The notes: generated by a model not told the origin, from the sequence alone. DNA of 64,000 bases from Haematomicrobium sanguinis DSM 21259 (GCF_000688395.1 NZ_JIAG01000001.1:124001-188000); one strand, 5' to 3'; positions 41,969 through 51,985 are shown, numbered from the stretch's first letter. Numbers and translations are program-made.

Positions 41969-43183
41969 CTAGCGGTTGATGCGGCGCACCGCGAGTTCGG
42001 CCAACAGGGCAGCGCCGTCGGGGAGCACGGCGTCGTCAAAGGTGGCCACCGGCGAATGATTGCTCGCTGCGCCCAGGAAATCCTCCCCCGGCGCCGCACC
42101 CAGAAAGACAAAAGCCCCCGGCACCTCCTCGAGCACAAATGAGAAGTCCTCGCCTCCGGCCACCGGATTCGCCATCTCCACGTAGCGCCCCTCGCCAAAC
42201 ATCTCCCGCACGGTCGCTTCCAGGAACGCCGCCTCGGCATCATCGTTGACCGTCACCGGGTACACCTTCTCCCAGCGCACCTCCGGCGTCAGACCGTATC
42301 CGCGCGCAATATTCTCCAGCAACGGCACAATCAATTCCTCCGCCCGGGCCCGCGCCTCGGGGCTGAAGGAGCGGATGGTCGCATCAAACTCGGCGGAATC
42401 CGGGATGATGTTCTCCTTGGTGCCGCCGGAAATCCGGCCCACCGTCACCACCACCGGATCCCAAATGCTGAACCGTCGAGTCACGAGCGTCTGCAGCGCG
42501 CCGACGGCCTCGCATAGCGCCGGAATCGGATCGAGCGTCGTGTCCGGCATCGACCCGTGCCCTCCGGCACCCACGTACTTCACGTACACACTGTCCGGCG
42601 CGGCCATCATCGTCCCCGGCTTCCCCGCGAACACCCCGCGCGGCGCGTAGTTCGAGAGCACATGCAGCCCGTAGGCGGCGTCCGCGCGCTTGCCTGCGGC
42701 ATCCAGCACACCCTCGGCAATCATCGGCTCCGCGCCTCCGGGCAGCTCCTCGGCCGGCTGGAACATGAACACGACGTCGCCATCGAGCTGGTCGCGCATC
42801 GCGTGCAGAATCTTCGCCGCCCCGACCAGTCCGGCGGTGTGCAGGTCGTGCCCGCAGGCGTGCATGTTCCCATTCGTCGACGCATATTCCAGCCCGGTCT
42901 CCTCCTTGACCGGCAGCCCGTCCATATCCCCGCGCAACAGCACCACCGGACGATCGGCACCGTGGCGAGCATCGCCGTCGTTCTTTGTCCCGCGCAACAC
43001 CGCGGTAATCGAGCTGAGGCCCTGGCCCTGCGTAATCTCCAGGTCCAGCCCGTCCAGCGCCTCGAGCACGCGCTGCTGGGTCCACGGCAGCTGGAGCCCG
43101 AGCTCGGGATTCTGATGCAGCTCGCGGCGCAGCGCAATGATGTCAGGGGCAAATTGCTGGGCAAGGTCTTGAGTTTGAGTCAT
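41969..43183 (-). CDS. M20 amidohydrolase (hippurate/N-acyl amino acid hydrolase type)
   Basis: 404 residues with metal ligands in HACGHDLHTAGLVGAAKIL, FQPAEELPGGAEPMIAEG, and a dimerisation domain with GAGGHGSMPDTTLDPIPA; VAGGEDFSFVLEEVPG closes the site. It hydrolyses N-acyl amino acids or similar amides. Between the first beta strands, TAVLRGTKNDGDARHGADRPVVLLRGDMDGL carries an extra stretch KNDGDARHG that is encoded by the AAGAACGACGGCG repeat. A -10 TACGTT (minus strand, 43190-43195) lies 6 nt before ATG 43183. Confidence 0.92.
   Translation of the reverse strand: MTQTQDLAQQFAPDIIALRRELHQNPELGLQLPWTQQRVLEALDGLDLEITQGQGLSSITAVLRGTKNDGDARHGADRPVVLLRGDMDGLPVKEETGLEYASTNGNMHACGHDLHTAGLVGAAKILHAMRDQLDGDVVFMFQPAEELPGGAEPMIAEGVLDAAGKRADAAYGLHVLSNYAPRGVFAGKPGTMMAAPDSVYVKYVGAGGHGSMPDTTLDPIPALCEAVGALQTLVTRRFSIWDPVVVTVGRISGGTKENIIPDSAEFDATIRSFSPEARARAEELIVPLLENIARGYGLTPEVRWEKVYPVTVNDDAEAAFLEATVREMFGEGRYVEMANPVAGGEDFSFVLEEVPGAFVFLGAAPGEDFLGAASNHSPVATFDDAVLPDGAALLAELAVRRINR
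42973..42985 (-). repeat. Full 13-mer repeat AAGAACGACGGCG
   Basis: Coding-direction copy in the M20 gene. The extended 42963-42985 is identical over 23 bp to 15723-15745 and in the same reading frame. Confidence 0.82.
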
Positions 43184-43194
43184 AGGTATAACGT

Positions 43195-43203
43195 ACGACG
43201 GCG
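43195..43203 (+). repeat. ACGACGGCG dispersed repeat, GT variant
   Basis: Part of the 18 bp at 43191-43208 identical to 5073-5090; here it overlaps the -10 of the M20 gene. Confidence 0.72.
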
Positions 43204-43266
43204 CGTGCGAACCTTCCAGAGGTTTGCCCACCTTTGACCGGGGTGCTTCGAGCGGGCGTGCCGGGT

Positions 43267-45693
43267 TCAGGCCCCGATGGTGATGTTTTGGACGTTTCCG
43301 GCCGAATGGACTTCGGCGTCGATGGGGTTGGCGGCGGTGAAGGTGCTCTTGGTGAGCGCACCGCCCGCCCATTCCAGGTCCAGGGTGATGCCGCCGCGCA
43401 GGCGGATACCGGTCATCGAGCCGTTCGGAAATTGTGCCGGGAGTGCGGGGAGCAGCCGGATCAGGACCGAGTGGGTGCCGTCGGCGTCGGTGCGAAGGTA
43501 GGACTGGGCGAGCATCGAGATGATGGCGCGTGCGCCGCCCATGTTGCCGTCGAGTTGGAAGGGCGGGTGCGCGTCGAACAGGTTGGGGTACACGCCGCCG
43601 CCCGCGTTCATCCCGATGTCAAGGACTGTGGGTTCGACAGGATTGGTGAGATTGGAGAGGCCGCGCCAGACCTTTTCGCCGTCGCCCAGGATGGCCCAGC
43701 AGTTCGCGCCCCAGGCGGCAGACCAGCCGGTGGGGCCGACGCCGCGCGAAATGAGCGCGGTTTTCGCGGCGTCAATGAGCGCCTGGTCGGTGGAGGCGCC
43801 GATGCGCTCGCCCGGAAACAGGCCAACCAGGTGGGAAAGGTGGCGGTGGTTATCGCCCTGGACGTCCTTATCGTTGTACCACTCTTGGAGTTGGCCCCAG
43901 CTTCCGGTGGCGGGCAAGTGGAGTTTGGCGAGCTGCTCTTGCGCGGTTGCGAGGGTTTCGTGGTCAACGGTGCTGGCGTAGGCGGGGTTGGCGGCAAGAA
44001 CGGCCGAAGCGTTAATGAAATGCGTCATCAGATCCCAGGTGAACTCTTGGTCCATACTGACGCCGTCCTCGTGGGCGAACTGCACCGGGGTCATCCCGAC
44101 CGGGGTGTTCCGCCACGGCGTTCCCTGTTGATTTTCCGAGGACCAGGAATCTGGGACAACGAGCTTGCCCTTGCCGTCATCGACCAGGATGTCTTGCAGG
44201 AAGTGGAGCGCGTCCCGCATGAGGGGATAAGCGCGGTTGGCGAGAAAATCGGCGTCCAGGGTGTGCGCATAGTGGTCCCAGAGATGCCAGGCGTACCAGG
44301 CGCCACCCGTGGCCAGCCATTCCCAGCCCATGCCGCCGTTCAGGTTGTGCGAGACGCGGGTGGTAAAACCGCGGGCCGGTGCGCCTGTTATCGGGTTCGT
44401 GACGTTCGCGGCGGTGAGCTGCTTCCAGGCTCCGGATTGTGACTCGATAAGTTCCACGAGCGGTTCGACCGTTTCCGGGAGGGCCGCCGGATCACCGAGC
44501 CAGTAGCACATTTGGACGTTGATGTTGGTGTGATAGTCGCTGTTCCAGGGCGGGGTGTCGCTGACGTTCCAAATGCCTTGAAGGTTCATCGCGCGCCCGC
44601 CTGTGCGGGAGGATGCGATCGCCGCGTAACGGGCAAATTGGAAATAGAGGGCGTAGAGCTCGGGGTCGAGTTGGCTTTGGTTGTCCTTGACCCGTTTGAA
44701 AGTGGTTCCCGCGCGTTGGGCGTCGGTGGACTCCCCAAGCCAAATGCGCTGGCGGTCAAAGAGCGGCTGATAATCGGCAAGGTGCGCCTGTTCTAGCGCG
44801 GTTGCTCTCTTGGCGATGGCTGCTATTGCCTGCGTATGGGCAGCGGACGCGGCGTCGACAGAACTGCGGAAGTTGCTGCTCGGGTCGCCGCTGTAATTGG
44901 TGGCTGCGCTGACTGCAATGGTGGCGCTATTGGCACCGGTCACCTCGATGGTATTCCCCACCACGCTGATGGCGCCTCCGTCCGCGACGATGGCGGCTGT
45001 GAACGCGTAGTCTTGCGCTGGTTCGCCAAATTCTTGGAGCTGCCCGTTCACCGTGATGCTGTTGGTGTCTGCGGAAGCTCTGGTGGTGACGTTCTTGCGG
45101 CCGGCCGTGGTGGAGCCGTCGCCGTCTTTGAGGGAGAGGACGAACGTGAGGGCCCCATCGATCGATGAGGTGACGGTCGTGATGACGGCCCTGTCGGGGT
45201 AGGTTGCGAAGCTTTTTCGGGAATAGGTGGTCGGCCCGGAGGTGTAGCTCGTGGTGACCGTGGCGGTCTCAAGATCGAGCGCGCGCGAATAATTGCTTGC
45301 GTCCTCGTGCCCGAAAGTGAGCCGCAGCGAACCCAGCATTTTGTAAAAGCCCATGGTGCCGTAATTCCCGCTCGCGTTGGTGCCACCGGAAAATAACGAG
45401 TCATAGTTGAGCGCGAGGTACTCCTCCTTGGGGTCGCCGGACACGAGTGCACCCAGAGAACCGTTGCCAATGGGAAGCCCTTCGGTCAGAGTACGTCGGC
45501 CGGAGGGTGCTGCGGTGTCGAAGGAGATCACCGGCTGGCCGCTCTCGACCTGGGCGGCGGCCGAGCCTGCTTCTCGGTACGCGTACTCGCCGGCGCGGGA
45601 CGCCTTCGCGGCGCTGCCTGACGCCACGACGAGCAAGGGGGCGGCGACGGTCGCTGTCCCATATCGAATGAATGTCCGACGATTGGCTGTCAT
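43267..45693 (-). CDS. Tat-exported alpha-L-fucosidase, family GH95
   Basis: 808 residues. The N-terminus NRRTFIRYGTATVAAPLLVVASG is a twin-arginine signal, so the folded enzyme is secreted. GH95 blocks are clear: LTEGLPIGNGSLGALVSG, AMNLQGIWNVSDTPPWNSDYHTNINVQMCYW (the Asn pair of the catalytic centre), VVPDSWSSENQQG, and FQLDGNMGGARAIISM (general acid/base region). Members cleave alpha-1,2-fucose from mucin, blood-group or milk glycans. It stands alone; no fucose catabolic genes lie near. ATG 45693 has AAGGAG upstream. Confidence 0.93.
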   Translation of the reverse strand: MTANRRTFIRYGTATVAAPLLVVASGSAAKASRAGEYAYREAGSAAAQVESGQPVISFDTAAPSGRRTLTEGLPIGNGSLGALVSGDPKEEYLALNYDSLFSGGTNASGNYGTMGFYKMLGSLRLTFGHEDASNYSRALDLETATVTTSYTSGPTTYSRKSFATYPDRAVITTVTSSIDGALTFVLSLKDGDGSTTAGRKNVTTRASADTNSITVNGQLQEFGEPAQDYAFTAAIVADGGAISVVGNTIEVTGANSATIAVSAATNYSGDPSSNFRSSVDAASAAHTQAIAAIAKRATALEQAHLADYQPLFDRQRIWLGESTDAQRAGTTFKRVKDNQSQLDPELYALYFQFARYAAIASSRTGGRAMNLQGIWNVSDTPPWNSDYHTNINVQMCYWLGDPAALPETVEPLVELIESQSGAWKQLTAANVTNPITGAPARGFTTRVSHNLNGGMGWEWLATGGAWYAWHLWDHYAHTLDADFLANRAYPLMRDALHFLQDILVDDGKGKLVVPDSWSSENQQGTPWRNTPVGMTPVQFAHEDGVSMDQEFTWDLMTHFINASAVLAANPAYASTVDHETLATAQEQLAKLHLPATGSWGQLQEWYNDKDVQGDNHRHLSHLVGLFPGERIGASTDQALIDAAKTALISRGVGPTGWSAAWGANCWAILGDGEKVWRGLSNLTNPVEPTVLDIGMNAGGGVYPNLFDAHPPFQLDGNMGGARAIISMLAQSYLRTDADGTHSVLIRLLPALPAQFPNGSMTGIRLRGGITLDLEWAGGALTKSTFTAANPIDAEVHSAGNVQNITIGA

Positions 45694-45856
45694 GGCACCA
45701 AGCTCCTTTGCTTGCTTTCGAGCTGCATGACTAGCGCATCACATTAGACGTCGGATGTATAGGCGTGACTCGGATTAATTTCCTGAGAAACCGCCGCGAT
45801 CGTGCCGGTAGGTGCTCGATGCCCGCGCTTCTGAGCCAAACGGCAGTGTTTTGCCG

Positions 45857-47512
45857 CTACAGCCCGAGCTTCTCCACCGCCTCTTCCCGCATCTCCACCT
45901 TGCGCACCTTCCCCGACACGGTCATCGGGAAGCTCTCGCGCACTTCGACGTACTTCGGAATCTTGTAATGGGCGAGCTTGCCTCGGGCGAAATCGGCGAG
46001 AGATTGAGCATCCAACGGCGGACGCCCTTCTTTCATGATGATCGCCGCCAATAACTCCTCGCCGTACTTTTCGTCCGGCACGCCAATGACCTGAACGTCC
46101 TGGATGTCCGGGTGTTGGTAAAAGAACTCCTCAATCTCCCGCGGGTAAATATTCTCGCCGCCGCGAATCACCATGTCCTTAATGCGCCCCTCAATGGCGA
46201 TGTACCCGTCCTCGTCCATCCGCGCCAGGTCCCCGGTGTGCATCCAGCCCTCGGCGTCAATCGCCTCCGCCGTCTTTTCCGGCTGATTCCAGTACCCCAA
46301 CATGACCGAGTACCCCCGCGTGCACAATTCGCCGATCTCCCCGCGCGCCACCACAGCGCCGGAGGCATCAACAATCTTGGACTCGACGTGAGGCATGCTT
46401 CGCCCCACCGTTTCGGTACGCTTGGCCAGCGAATCATCCACCCGCGTCATCGTGGATACCGGCGATGTCTCGGTCATGCCGTAGCAAATCGCGACCTCGC
46501 CCATATGCATATCGGAGATGACTTTCCGCATCACCTCCACCGGGCACGGCGACCCGGCCATCACCCCGGTTCGCAAGGTGGAGAGGTCATAGTCGGCGAA
46601 TCCGGACAAATTCAGCTCGGCAATAAACATTGTCGGCACCCCGTACAGCGAGGTTCCGCCGTAGCGCTGCACCGCTTCCAGCGCGTCGGCGGGCACAAAG
46701 GACCGGCCCGGAAGCACAATTGACGCCCCCTGCGAGAAGGCATTCAGGTTGCCGATGACCATCCCGAAACAGTGATAGAACGGTACCGGAATGACTACCC
46801 GATCCTCCGGGGAATACCCCAGCAGTTCGCCAATGAAGTAGCCATTGTTCAAGATGTTGCGGTGGCTCAAGGTCGCACCCTTGGGGAATCCCGTGGTCCC
46901 GGAGGTGTACTGCAGGTTGATCGCGTCCTCGGGCGCCAGAGACGCGCCGATCTCATCGACCCGCGACTGCCCCACCTCAGGGGCTCGTCCAACCACGTCC
47001 GCATAGGACAATTCGCCGTTGCCTTCCGGCACGCCAGGCACCAAGGGGTCCGCGCCGTCAAGAAAAACCAGGGTCTGCAATTCCGGCACCTCGGCGGCAA
47101 CCTCCCGCGCCATGGCCGGAAAATCGCTGTTCTTATCCTGCGGTGCCACCACGAGTGCGCTCATCCCGCTCTGACGCACCACAAATTCCAGTTCTGAGGT
47201 CCGGTACGCGGGATTGACGTTGACCAGAATTACCCCGATCTTCGCCGTCGCATACTGCAGAATTACCCATTCGGCGCAGTTCGGCGACCAAACCCCCAAC
47301 CGATCCCCCGGCGACACGCCCACGGCCAGAAGCCCCCGCGCCAACTCATTCACCGCATCGTTGAGCGTCGCGTACGTCCAAGATCGCCCCGTGGCCATCT
47401 CAAACATCGCCGGTCGATCCGCATACGCGGCCACGCTCGCCGCAAAGTTTGACCCAATGGTTTCTTCCAAAAGCGCAGGCTCAGTGGCGGCACGGGTGTA
47501 GGACTCAGACAC
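45857..47512 (-). CDS. Long/medium-chain acyl-CoA synthetase (AMP-dependent ligase)
   Basis: 551 residues of the ANL superfamily: P-loop YTSGTTGFPKGATLSHRN, YGMTETSPVS, GWMHTGDLARMDEDGYIAIEGRIKDMVIRGGENIYPREIE and the catalytic Lys in SGKVRKVEM. It activates fatty acids to acyl-CoA. GTG 47512 has AGGAG 9 nt upstream and was preferred over an earlier ATG. Divergent from the TetR gene, whose operator at 47596-47629 might also affect it. Confidence 0.92.
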   Translation of the reverse strand: MSESYTRAATEPALLEETIGSNFAASVAAYADRPAMFEMATGRSWTYATLNDAVNELARGLLAVGVSPGDRLGVWSPNCAEWVILQYATAKIGVILVNVNPAYRTSELEFVVRQSGMSALVVAPQDKNSDFPAMAREVAAEVPELQTLVFLDGADPLVPGVPEGNGELSYADVVGRAPEVGQSRVDEIGASLAPEDAINLQYTSGTTGFPKGATLSHRNILNNGYFIGELLGYSPEDRVVIPVPFYHCFGMVIGNLNAFSQGASIVLPGRSFVPADALEAVQRYGGTSLYGVPTMFIAELNLSGFADYDLSTLRTGVMAGSPCPVEVMRKVISDMHMGEVAICYGMTETSPVSTMTRVDDSLAKRTETVGRSMPHVESKIVDASGAVVARGEIGELCTRGYSVMLGYWNQPEKTAEAIDAEGWMHTGDLARMDEDGYIAIEGRIKDMVIRGGENIYPREIEEFFYQHPDIQDVQVIGVPDEKYGEELLAAIIMKEGRPPLDAQSLADFARGKLAHYKIPKYVEVRESFPMTVSGKVRKVEMREEAVEKLGL

Positions 47513-47584
47513 GGTTTTGTTCTCCTTCGAACTCGGCACCTTCGGTGGAACCGGGTACTCCATAAATATCCCGCAATCACCCAC

Positions 47585-47629
47585 TTGACCAGTGCTGAAC
47601 ACCTGTTTAGTCTATTAAACATGCGTTCA
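47585..47629 (+). promoter_or_regulatory. tetR promoter and self-operator
   Basis: TTGACC (47585-47590) and TAGTCT (47608-47613), 17 bp apart, place the transcript start at the ATG (47621): leaderless. A compound palindrome TGAAC-N4-GTTTA...TAAAC-N4-GTTCA (47596-47629) covers the -10, the start point and the first codons. Confidence 0.75.
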
Positions 47630-48290
47630 ACACCGCCACCGAATGACCTCTCGACCCCCGCCCGCATCCGCAAGGAAGCCATCACGCTTTTTGCCGAACG
47701 CGGCTTCGCCAAGACCAGCGTCCGCGCCATCGCCGAGGCCGCGCAGGTGTCCCCGGGCTTGGTAATTCACCATTTCGGTAGCAAGGAGGAGCTACGTAAA
47801 TCCTGTGATGACTACATCACCGAGGAGATCATTACGCTCGCCAAAAACAAGGGCAACGCCAATAACGTCGGCGCACTGTTCGCCGAGCTCATGCAAAACC
47901 CGGACCTGCTCGAGCGCGAAATGGCCTACCTCATCCACTCGGTCAACGATGACTCCCCCGCCGGCCGCCACATGATCGACAATATGGTTGCCCACAGCGC
48001 CTTGATGATCAAAGACAGCGGCGAAAAAGGCACCATGCGCAAGGTGGAGGACCCCGAAGCGCTCGCCGTCGCTCTCGTCATGCAGTCCATCGCCATGCTG
48101 GCCTACCGCAAGCACGTTCAGCGCCTGCTCGGCTCCCCCTCCGATTCACTCGTCGACCCGACGCTGCTCGCCCGCTATGGCCTGCCGCTTCTCGACGTCT
48201 ACACTCACGGCCTCTACACCGACGAGAGCTACCTCAACGCCACCCGCCAAGCACTGGCCGACCAGTCCGCACAAAAGACAAAGGAGAATC

Positions 48291-48298
<8 letters not shown>
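47621..48298 (+). CDS. TetR-family transcriptional regulator
   Basis: 225 residues: N-terminal helix-turn-helix (RIRKEAITLFAERGFAKTSVRAIAEAAQVSPGLVIHHFGSKEELR) and a helical ligand-binding domain. ATG 47621 is chosen because the promoter places the transcript start there; a frame start 12 codons earlier lies upstream of the -10. It overlaps the ABC ATPase start by 8 nt and likely represses its own operon tetR-ATPase-permease until the exporter substrate binds. Confidence 0.92.
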
Positions 48299-49244
<946 letters not shown>

Positions 49245-50045
49245 ATGCGCACTTTCCTTCCCCTCACCCGCAAGAACCTTTCCGACACCTGGCGCGGCCT
49301 CGCTGGATGGAGTCTGGCTCTGGCCGCGGCGTGTTTGCTGTACTTGCCGCTCTACCCATCCATGGGTGGCGGATCTCAAATGCAAGCGTTGCTGAACCAG
49401 ATGCCCAAGGAACTTATCAGCGCGATCGGCTATGACAGCATCGGAACCGGCGCAGGATGGACCCAGTCCACGGTCTTCGGGCTGCTCGGATTCGTCCTGC
49501 TGATCATTGCCTCGGTGTCCTGGGGTGCGGCAGCCATTGGCGGCAACGAGGAATCCGGGGCACTCGAACTGACCCTTGCGCACGCTGTGACGCGCACCCA
49601 GGTGGTACTCGAACAAGCCCTCGCGATCCTCATCAAGCTTGTGGTTCTCGGGCTCGTGGTGACATTGATTGTGCTTTCGCTCAATTCTCCGGCCGAACTC
49701 GATCTCAACGTCGGGTACCTGGTGGGAACCGTGGCGCTCTGGCTAGAGCTCGGTTTGCTTGGGGCTTCCGTTGCTCTGCTCTGCGGAGCGGCCACCGGAC
49801 GGCGTTCGGTCGGCATTGCGGGTGGCGCCATCGTGATGATCGGCGCTTACATTCTCAACGCCTTGGGGAACCAGAAATCGGACTGGGATTGGATGCACAA
49901 TCTCTCCCCGTATTCCTGGGTCTTTACCGAAAAGCCGCTCCAAGATGGGCCAAATATGCTCATTGGCTTGGCCCTCTTAGGGATCGCCGCGCTGTCAACT
50001 GCGGGAGCCGCCGTCGTTCTTAACAAACGCGACGTCGGCACCTAG
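49245..50045 (+). CDS. ABC exporter permease, ABC-2 type
   Basis: 266 residues with six hydrophobic segments; ESGALELTLAHAVTRTQVVLEQALAI is a typical ABC-2 permease cytoplasmic loop, and the tail KRDVGT is usual. It starts directly after the ATPase stop. Substrate unknown, perhaps a drug or lipid, given a TetR controller. A full repeat (50009-50021) covers AAVVLNK near the end. Confidence 0.9.
   Translation: MRTFLPLTRKNLSDTWRGLAGWSLALAAACLLYLPLYPSMGGGSQMQALLNQMPKELISAIGYDSIGTGAGWTQSTVFGLLGFVLLIIASVSWGAAAIGGNEESGALELTLAHAVTRTQVVLEQALAILIKLVVLGLVVTLIVLSLNSPAELDLNVGYLVGTVALWLELGLLGASVALLCGAATGRRSVGIAGGAIVMIGAYILNALGNQKSDWDWMHNLSPYSWVFTEKPLQDGPNMLIGLALLGIAALSTAGAAVVLNKRDVGT
50009..50021 (-). repeat. 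Full 13-mer repeat AAGAACGACGGCG
   Basis: Antisense to the ABC permease gene, near its 3' end. Confidence 0.72.
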
Positions 50046-50056
50046 GCGAGCACAAA

Positions 50057-50098
50057 GCAAGGAGCGGACCGGTCCCCACCGGCCGGTCCGCTCCTTGC
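50057..50098. terminator. Bidirectional-type terminator
   Basis: Perfect 16-bp stem GCAAGGAGCGGACCGG (50057-50072) with its complement at 50083-50098, 10-nt loop, between the convergent ABC permease and MFS genes. Confidence 0.85.
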
Positions 50099-50101
50099 CG
50101 T

Positions 50102-51367
50102 CTAGAGGGCTTCGGGCTCGTGCGTGTGGAGGTATTTCCAGCCGAGACCGATCACCAGCGCCGAGATGAGAACGGCGAGCGCGGCGGCGAAGAACGGCAC
50201 GGCAGCGCCGAAGTTCTCGCCGAGTTTCGCGGCCAGGAACGGCGCGACCGCACCGCCCATCCAGCGCACAAAGTTGTAGCCCGCGCTCGCGACCGGGCGC
50301 GGGGCGTCTGAGACGTTCATCGCGAGTTCGGTGTAGAGCGTGTTGTTGATGCCGAGCAGGCCGCCGGAGATGATGACCAGAATGATGACGGCCGTGATGT
50401 TGGTGGTGGCGAAGAGACCCAAGAGCGTCAGGATGATCGCAATGGCGACCAGGGTGCCGACCAGTACCCACGTGGTGCCGAATTTTTGTTGCAGGATCGG
50501 CGCCACCACGACCGACGTGAAGGCAAGCGCGAGGCCCCAGCCGAAGAAGATCGCGCCAATCGCGTACGGGCCGGCATTCAGGATGAACGGGGTGAACGCG
50601 AGGATCGTGAAGAAGCCGAAATTGTAGAAGAAGGCGCTGAAAGCGGCCGAGCGCAGGCCCTTGTGTCCGAGTGCGATCAAGGGGTCGCGCAGCCGGGTTT
50701 TCTTGGCCGGGATGGTGGATTTGGGCAGGAGAGTCAGGCAGGCGATGAATGCGAGCGCCATCAGCACCGCGGTGCCAAAGAACGGGGCGCGCCACTGCCA
50801 GCCGCCAAGCAGTGCACCGAGAATTGGCCCGAGCGAGATGCCAAGACCAAGCGCCGCCTCATACAAGATGATGGCGGTGGTGGTGCCGCCGGATGCCGCG
50901 CCGACAATTACGGCGAGCGCTGTGGCAACGAAGAGCGCGTTGCCCAGGCCCCAGCCGGCGCGGAAACCGACCAGTTGCGCAACCGTGCCGGAGAGCCCGG
51001 ACAGGGTCGCGAAAGCAACGATGAGCGCCAGGCCGATCAGTAGCGTTTTCTTGCCGCCAATGCGGGAGGACACCCAGCCGGTGAGCAGCATTGCAAACGC
51101 GATGACGAGGAAGTAGCTGGTGAAAAGTAGCGATACCTCGGAGGGTCCGGCCTGCAGATTCTCAGCGATGGCCGGCAGAATCGGGTCGACCAGTCCGATG
51201 CCCATAAAAGCGAAGGTCGCGGCGATGGCGGTGGCCCAGACCGCCATCGGCTGCTTGAGCAGGGACTGTTTCTCGTGTTCGAGGACTTCGTGGGGGGTTT
51301 CGGTGTGTGCGGCGTGTGCTGTGTGTTCTGTGTATTCGTGCTCGTTTTCGGTCGCGGTGGCGGACAC
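50102..51367 (-). CDS. MFS efflux transporter
   Basis: 421 residues, about 12 membrane segments after a His/Glu-rich cytoplasmic head (EYTEHTAHAAHTETPHEVLEHE). MFS motif A appears as GWVSSRIGGKKTLLIG and motif C-like GPILGALLGGWQWRAPFF marks a drug:H+ antiporter. The marR gene lies 59 nt upstream on the same strand, so the regulator and exporter probably form an operon. The His-rich head might bind metal; unproven. Confidence 0.9.
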   Translation of the reverse strand: MSATATENEHEYTEHTAHAAHTETPHEVLEHEKQSLLKQPMAVWATAIAATFAFMGIGLVDPILPAIAENLQAGPSEVSLLFTSYFLVIAFAMLLTGWVSSRIGGKKTLLIGLALIVAFATLSGLSGTVAQLVGFRAGWGLGNALFVATALAVIVGAASGGTTTAIILYEAALGLGISLGPILGALLGGWQWRAPFFGTAVLMALAFIACLTLLPKSTIPAKKTRLRDPLIALGHKGLRSAAFSAFFYNFGFFTILAFTPFILNAGPYAIGAIFFGWGLALAFTSVVVAPILQQKFGTTWVLVGTLVAIAIILTLLGLFATTNITAVIILVIISGGLLGINNTLYTELAMNVSDAPRPVASAGYNFVRWMGGAVAPFLAAKLGENFGAAVPFFAAALAVLISALVIGLGWKYLHTHEPEAL

Positions 51368-51426
51368 GGGCGGCTCCCTGTTCTGTATCTAGTGGCGGCG
51401 CGCTCAGTGGCGCCGGCGGGTGCGAG

Positions 51427-51867
51427 TTAGTTTTCGGAAATGGTGTCTTGGAACTTGTCAGACAGGCGCGCGATAGCGCCGCTGGCCCGTTCGAGGGCGG
51501 CGAGGTCGTCGTGGCTCATGGAGCTCAAAACTTCGGCGATGCGTTCGTCGCGCTCGCGGTTGCCTCGGGTGCGCGCCTCTTCACCTTTCGGGGTGATGTG
51601 AATGAGCACCACTCGGGAATCATCGGGGTCAGCGGCTCGCGTCGCCAGTCCGGCGCCGCCGAGGCGTTTGAGCGCTTCGGTGGCGCTTGGCATTTTGATT
51701 CCCATGTGCTTGGCGATCTCGGAGACGCGGACGCCGTCCTCGTGGAGCATGTTCAGAATGCCTAAGTGCGTGGTGGAGAGTTCCATCTCATCGCTCCAGC
51801 GGCGCGACATGTGTACGCCGTGCCGTAAGAAGGCCCTGAGCGTGCTGGCGAGTTCCACATTTTCCAC
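51427..51867 (-). CDS. MarR-family transcriptional regulator
   Basis: 146 residues with a winged helix (TTHLGILNMLHEDGVRVSEIAKHMGIKMPSATEALKRLGGAGLATRAADPDDSRVVLIHITPKGEE), including the DDSR wing of MarR proteins. GTG start 51867; a -10 TATGGT (minus strand, 51874-51879) lies 6 nt upstream. Likely controls itself and the MFS exporter downstream. Confidence 0.92.
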   Translation of the reverse strand: MENVELASTLRAFLRHGVHMSRRWSDEMELSTTHLGILNMLHEDGVRVSEIAKHMGIKMPSATEALKRLGGAGLATRAADPDDSRVVLIHITPKGEEARTRGNRERDERIAEVLSSMSHDDLAALERASGAIARLSDKFQDTISEN

Positions 51868-51882
51868 ACCCCCACCATATAG

Positions 51883-51895
51883 TTAGTTCGCCTAA
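51883..51895. promoter_or_regulatory. Candidate MarR operator
   Basis: TTAGTTCGCCTAA, arms TTAG / CTAA, just upstream of the marR -10. Short and therefore tentative. Confidence 0.45.
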
Positions 51896-51910
51896 ATAAC
51901 CAAATCCCAC

Positions 51911-51984
51911 GCAAATTTAAGCGCCTTTCCCGGTTTTCAGCGGCATGTAGAGCGCTGAAAACCGGGAAAGGCGCTTAAATTTGC
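51911..51984. repeat. 74-bp perfect palindrome, family C, type 1
   Basis: Perfect 32-nt arms (51911-51942 and 51953-51984) starting GCAAATTTAAGCGCC, with 10-nt loop GCATGTAGAG. It ends 1 bp before the cycA stop codon. Same length and same ends as the palindrome at 59951-60024, but a different interior. Confidence 0.92.
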
Positions 51985-51985
51985 T

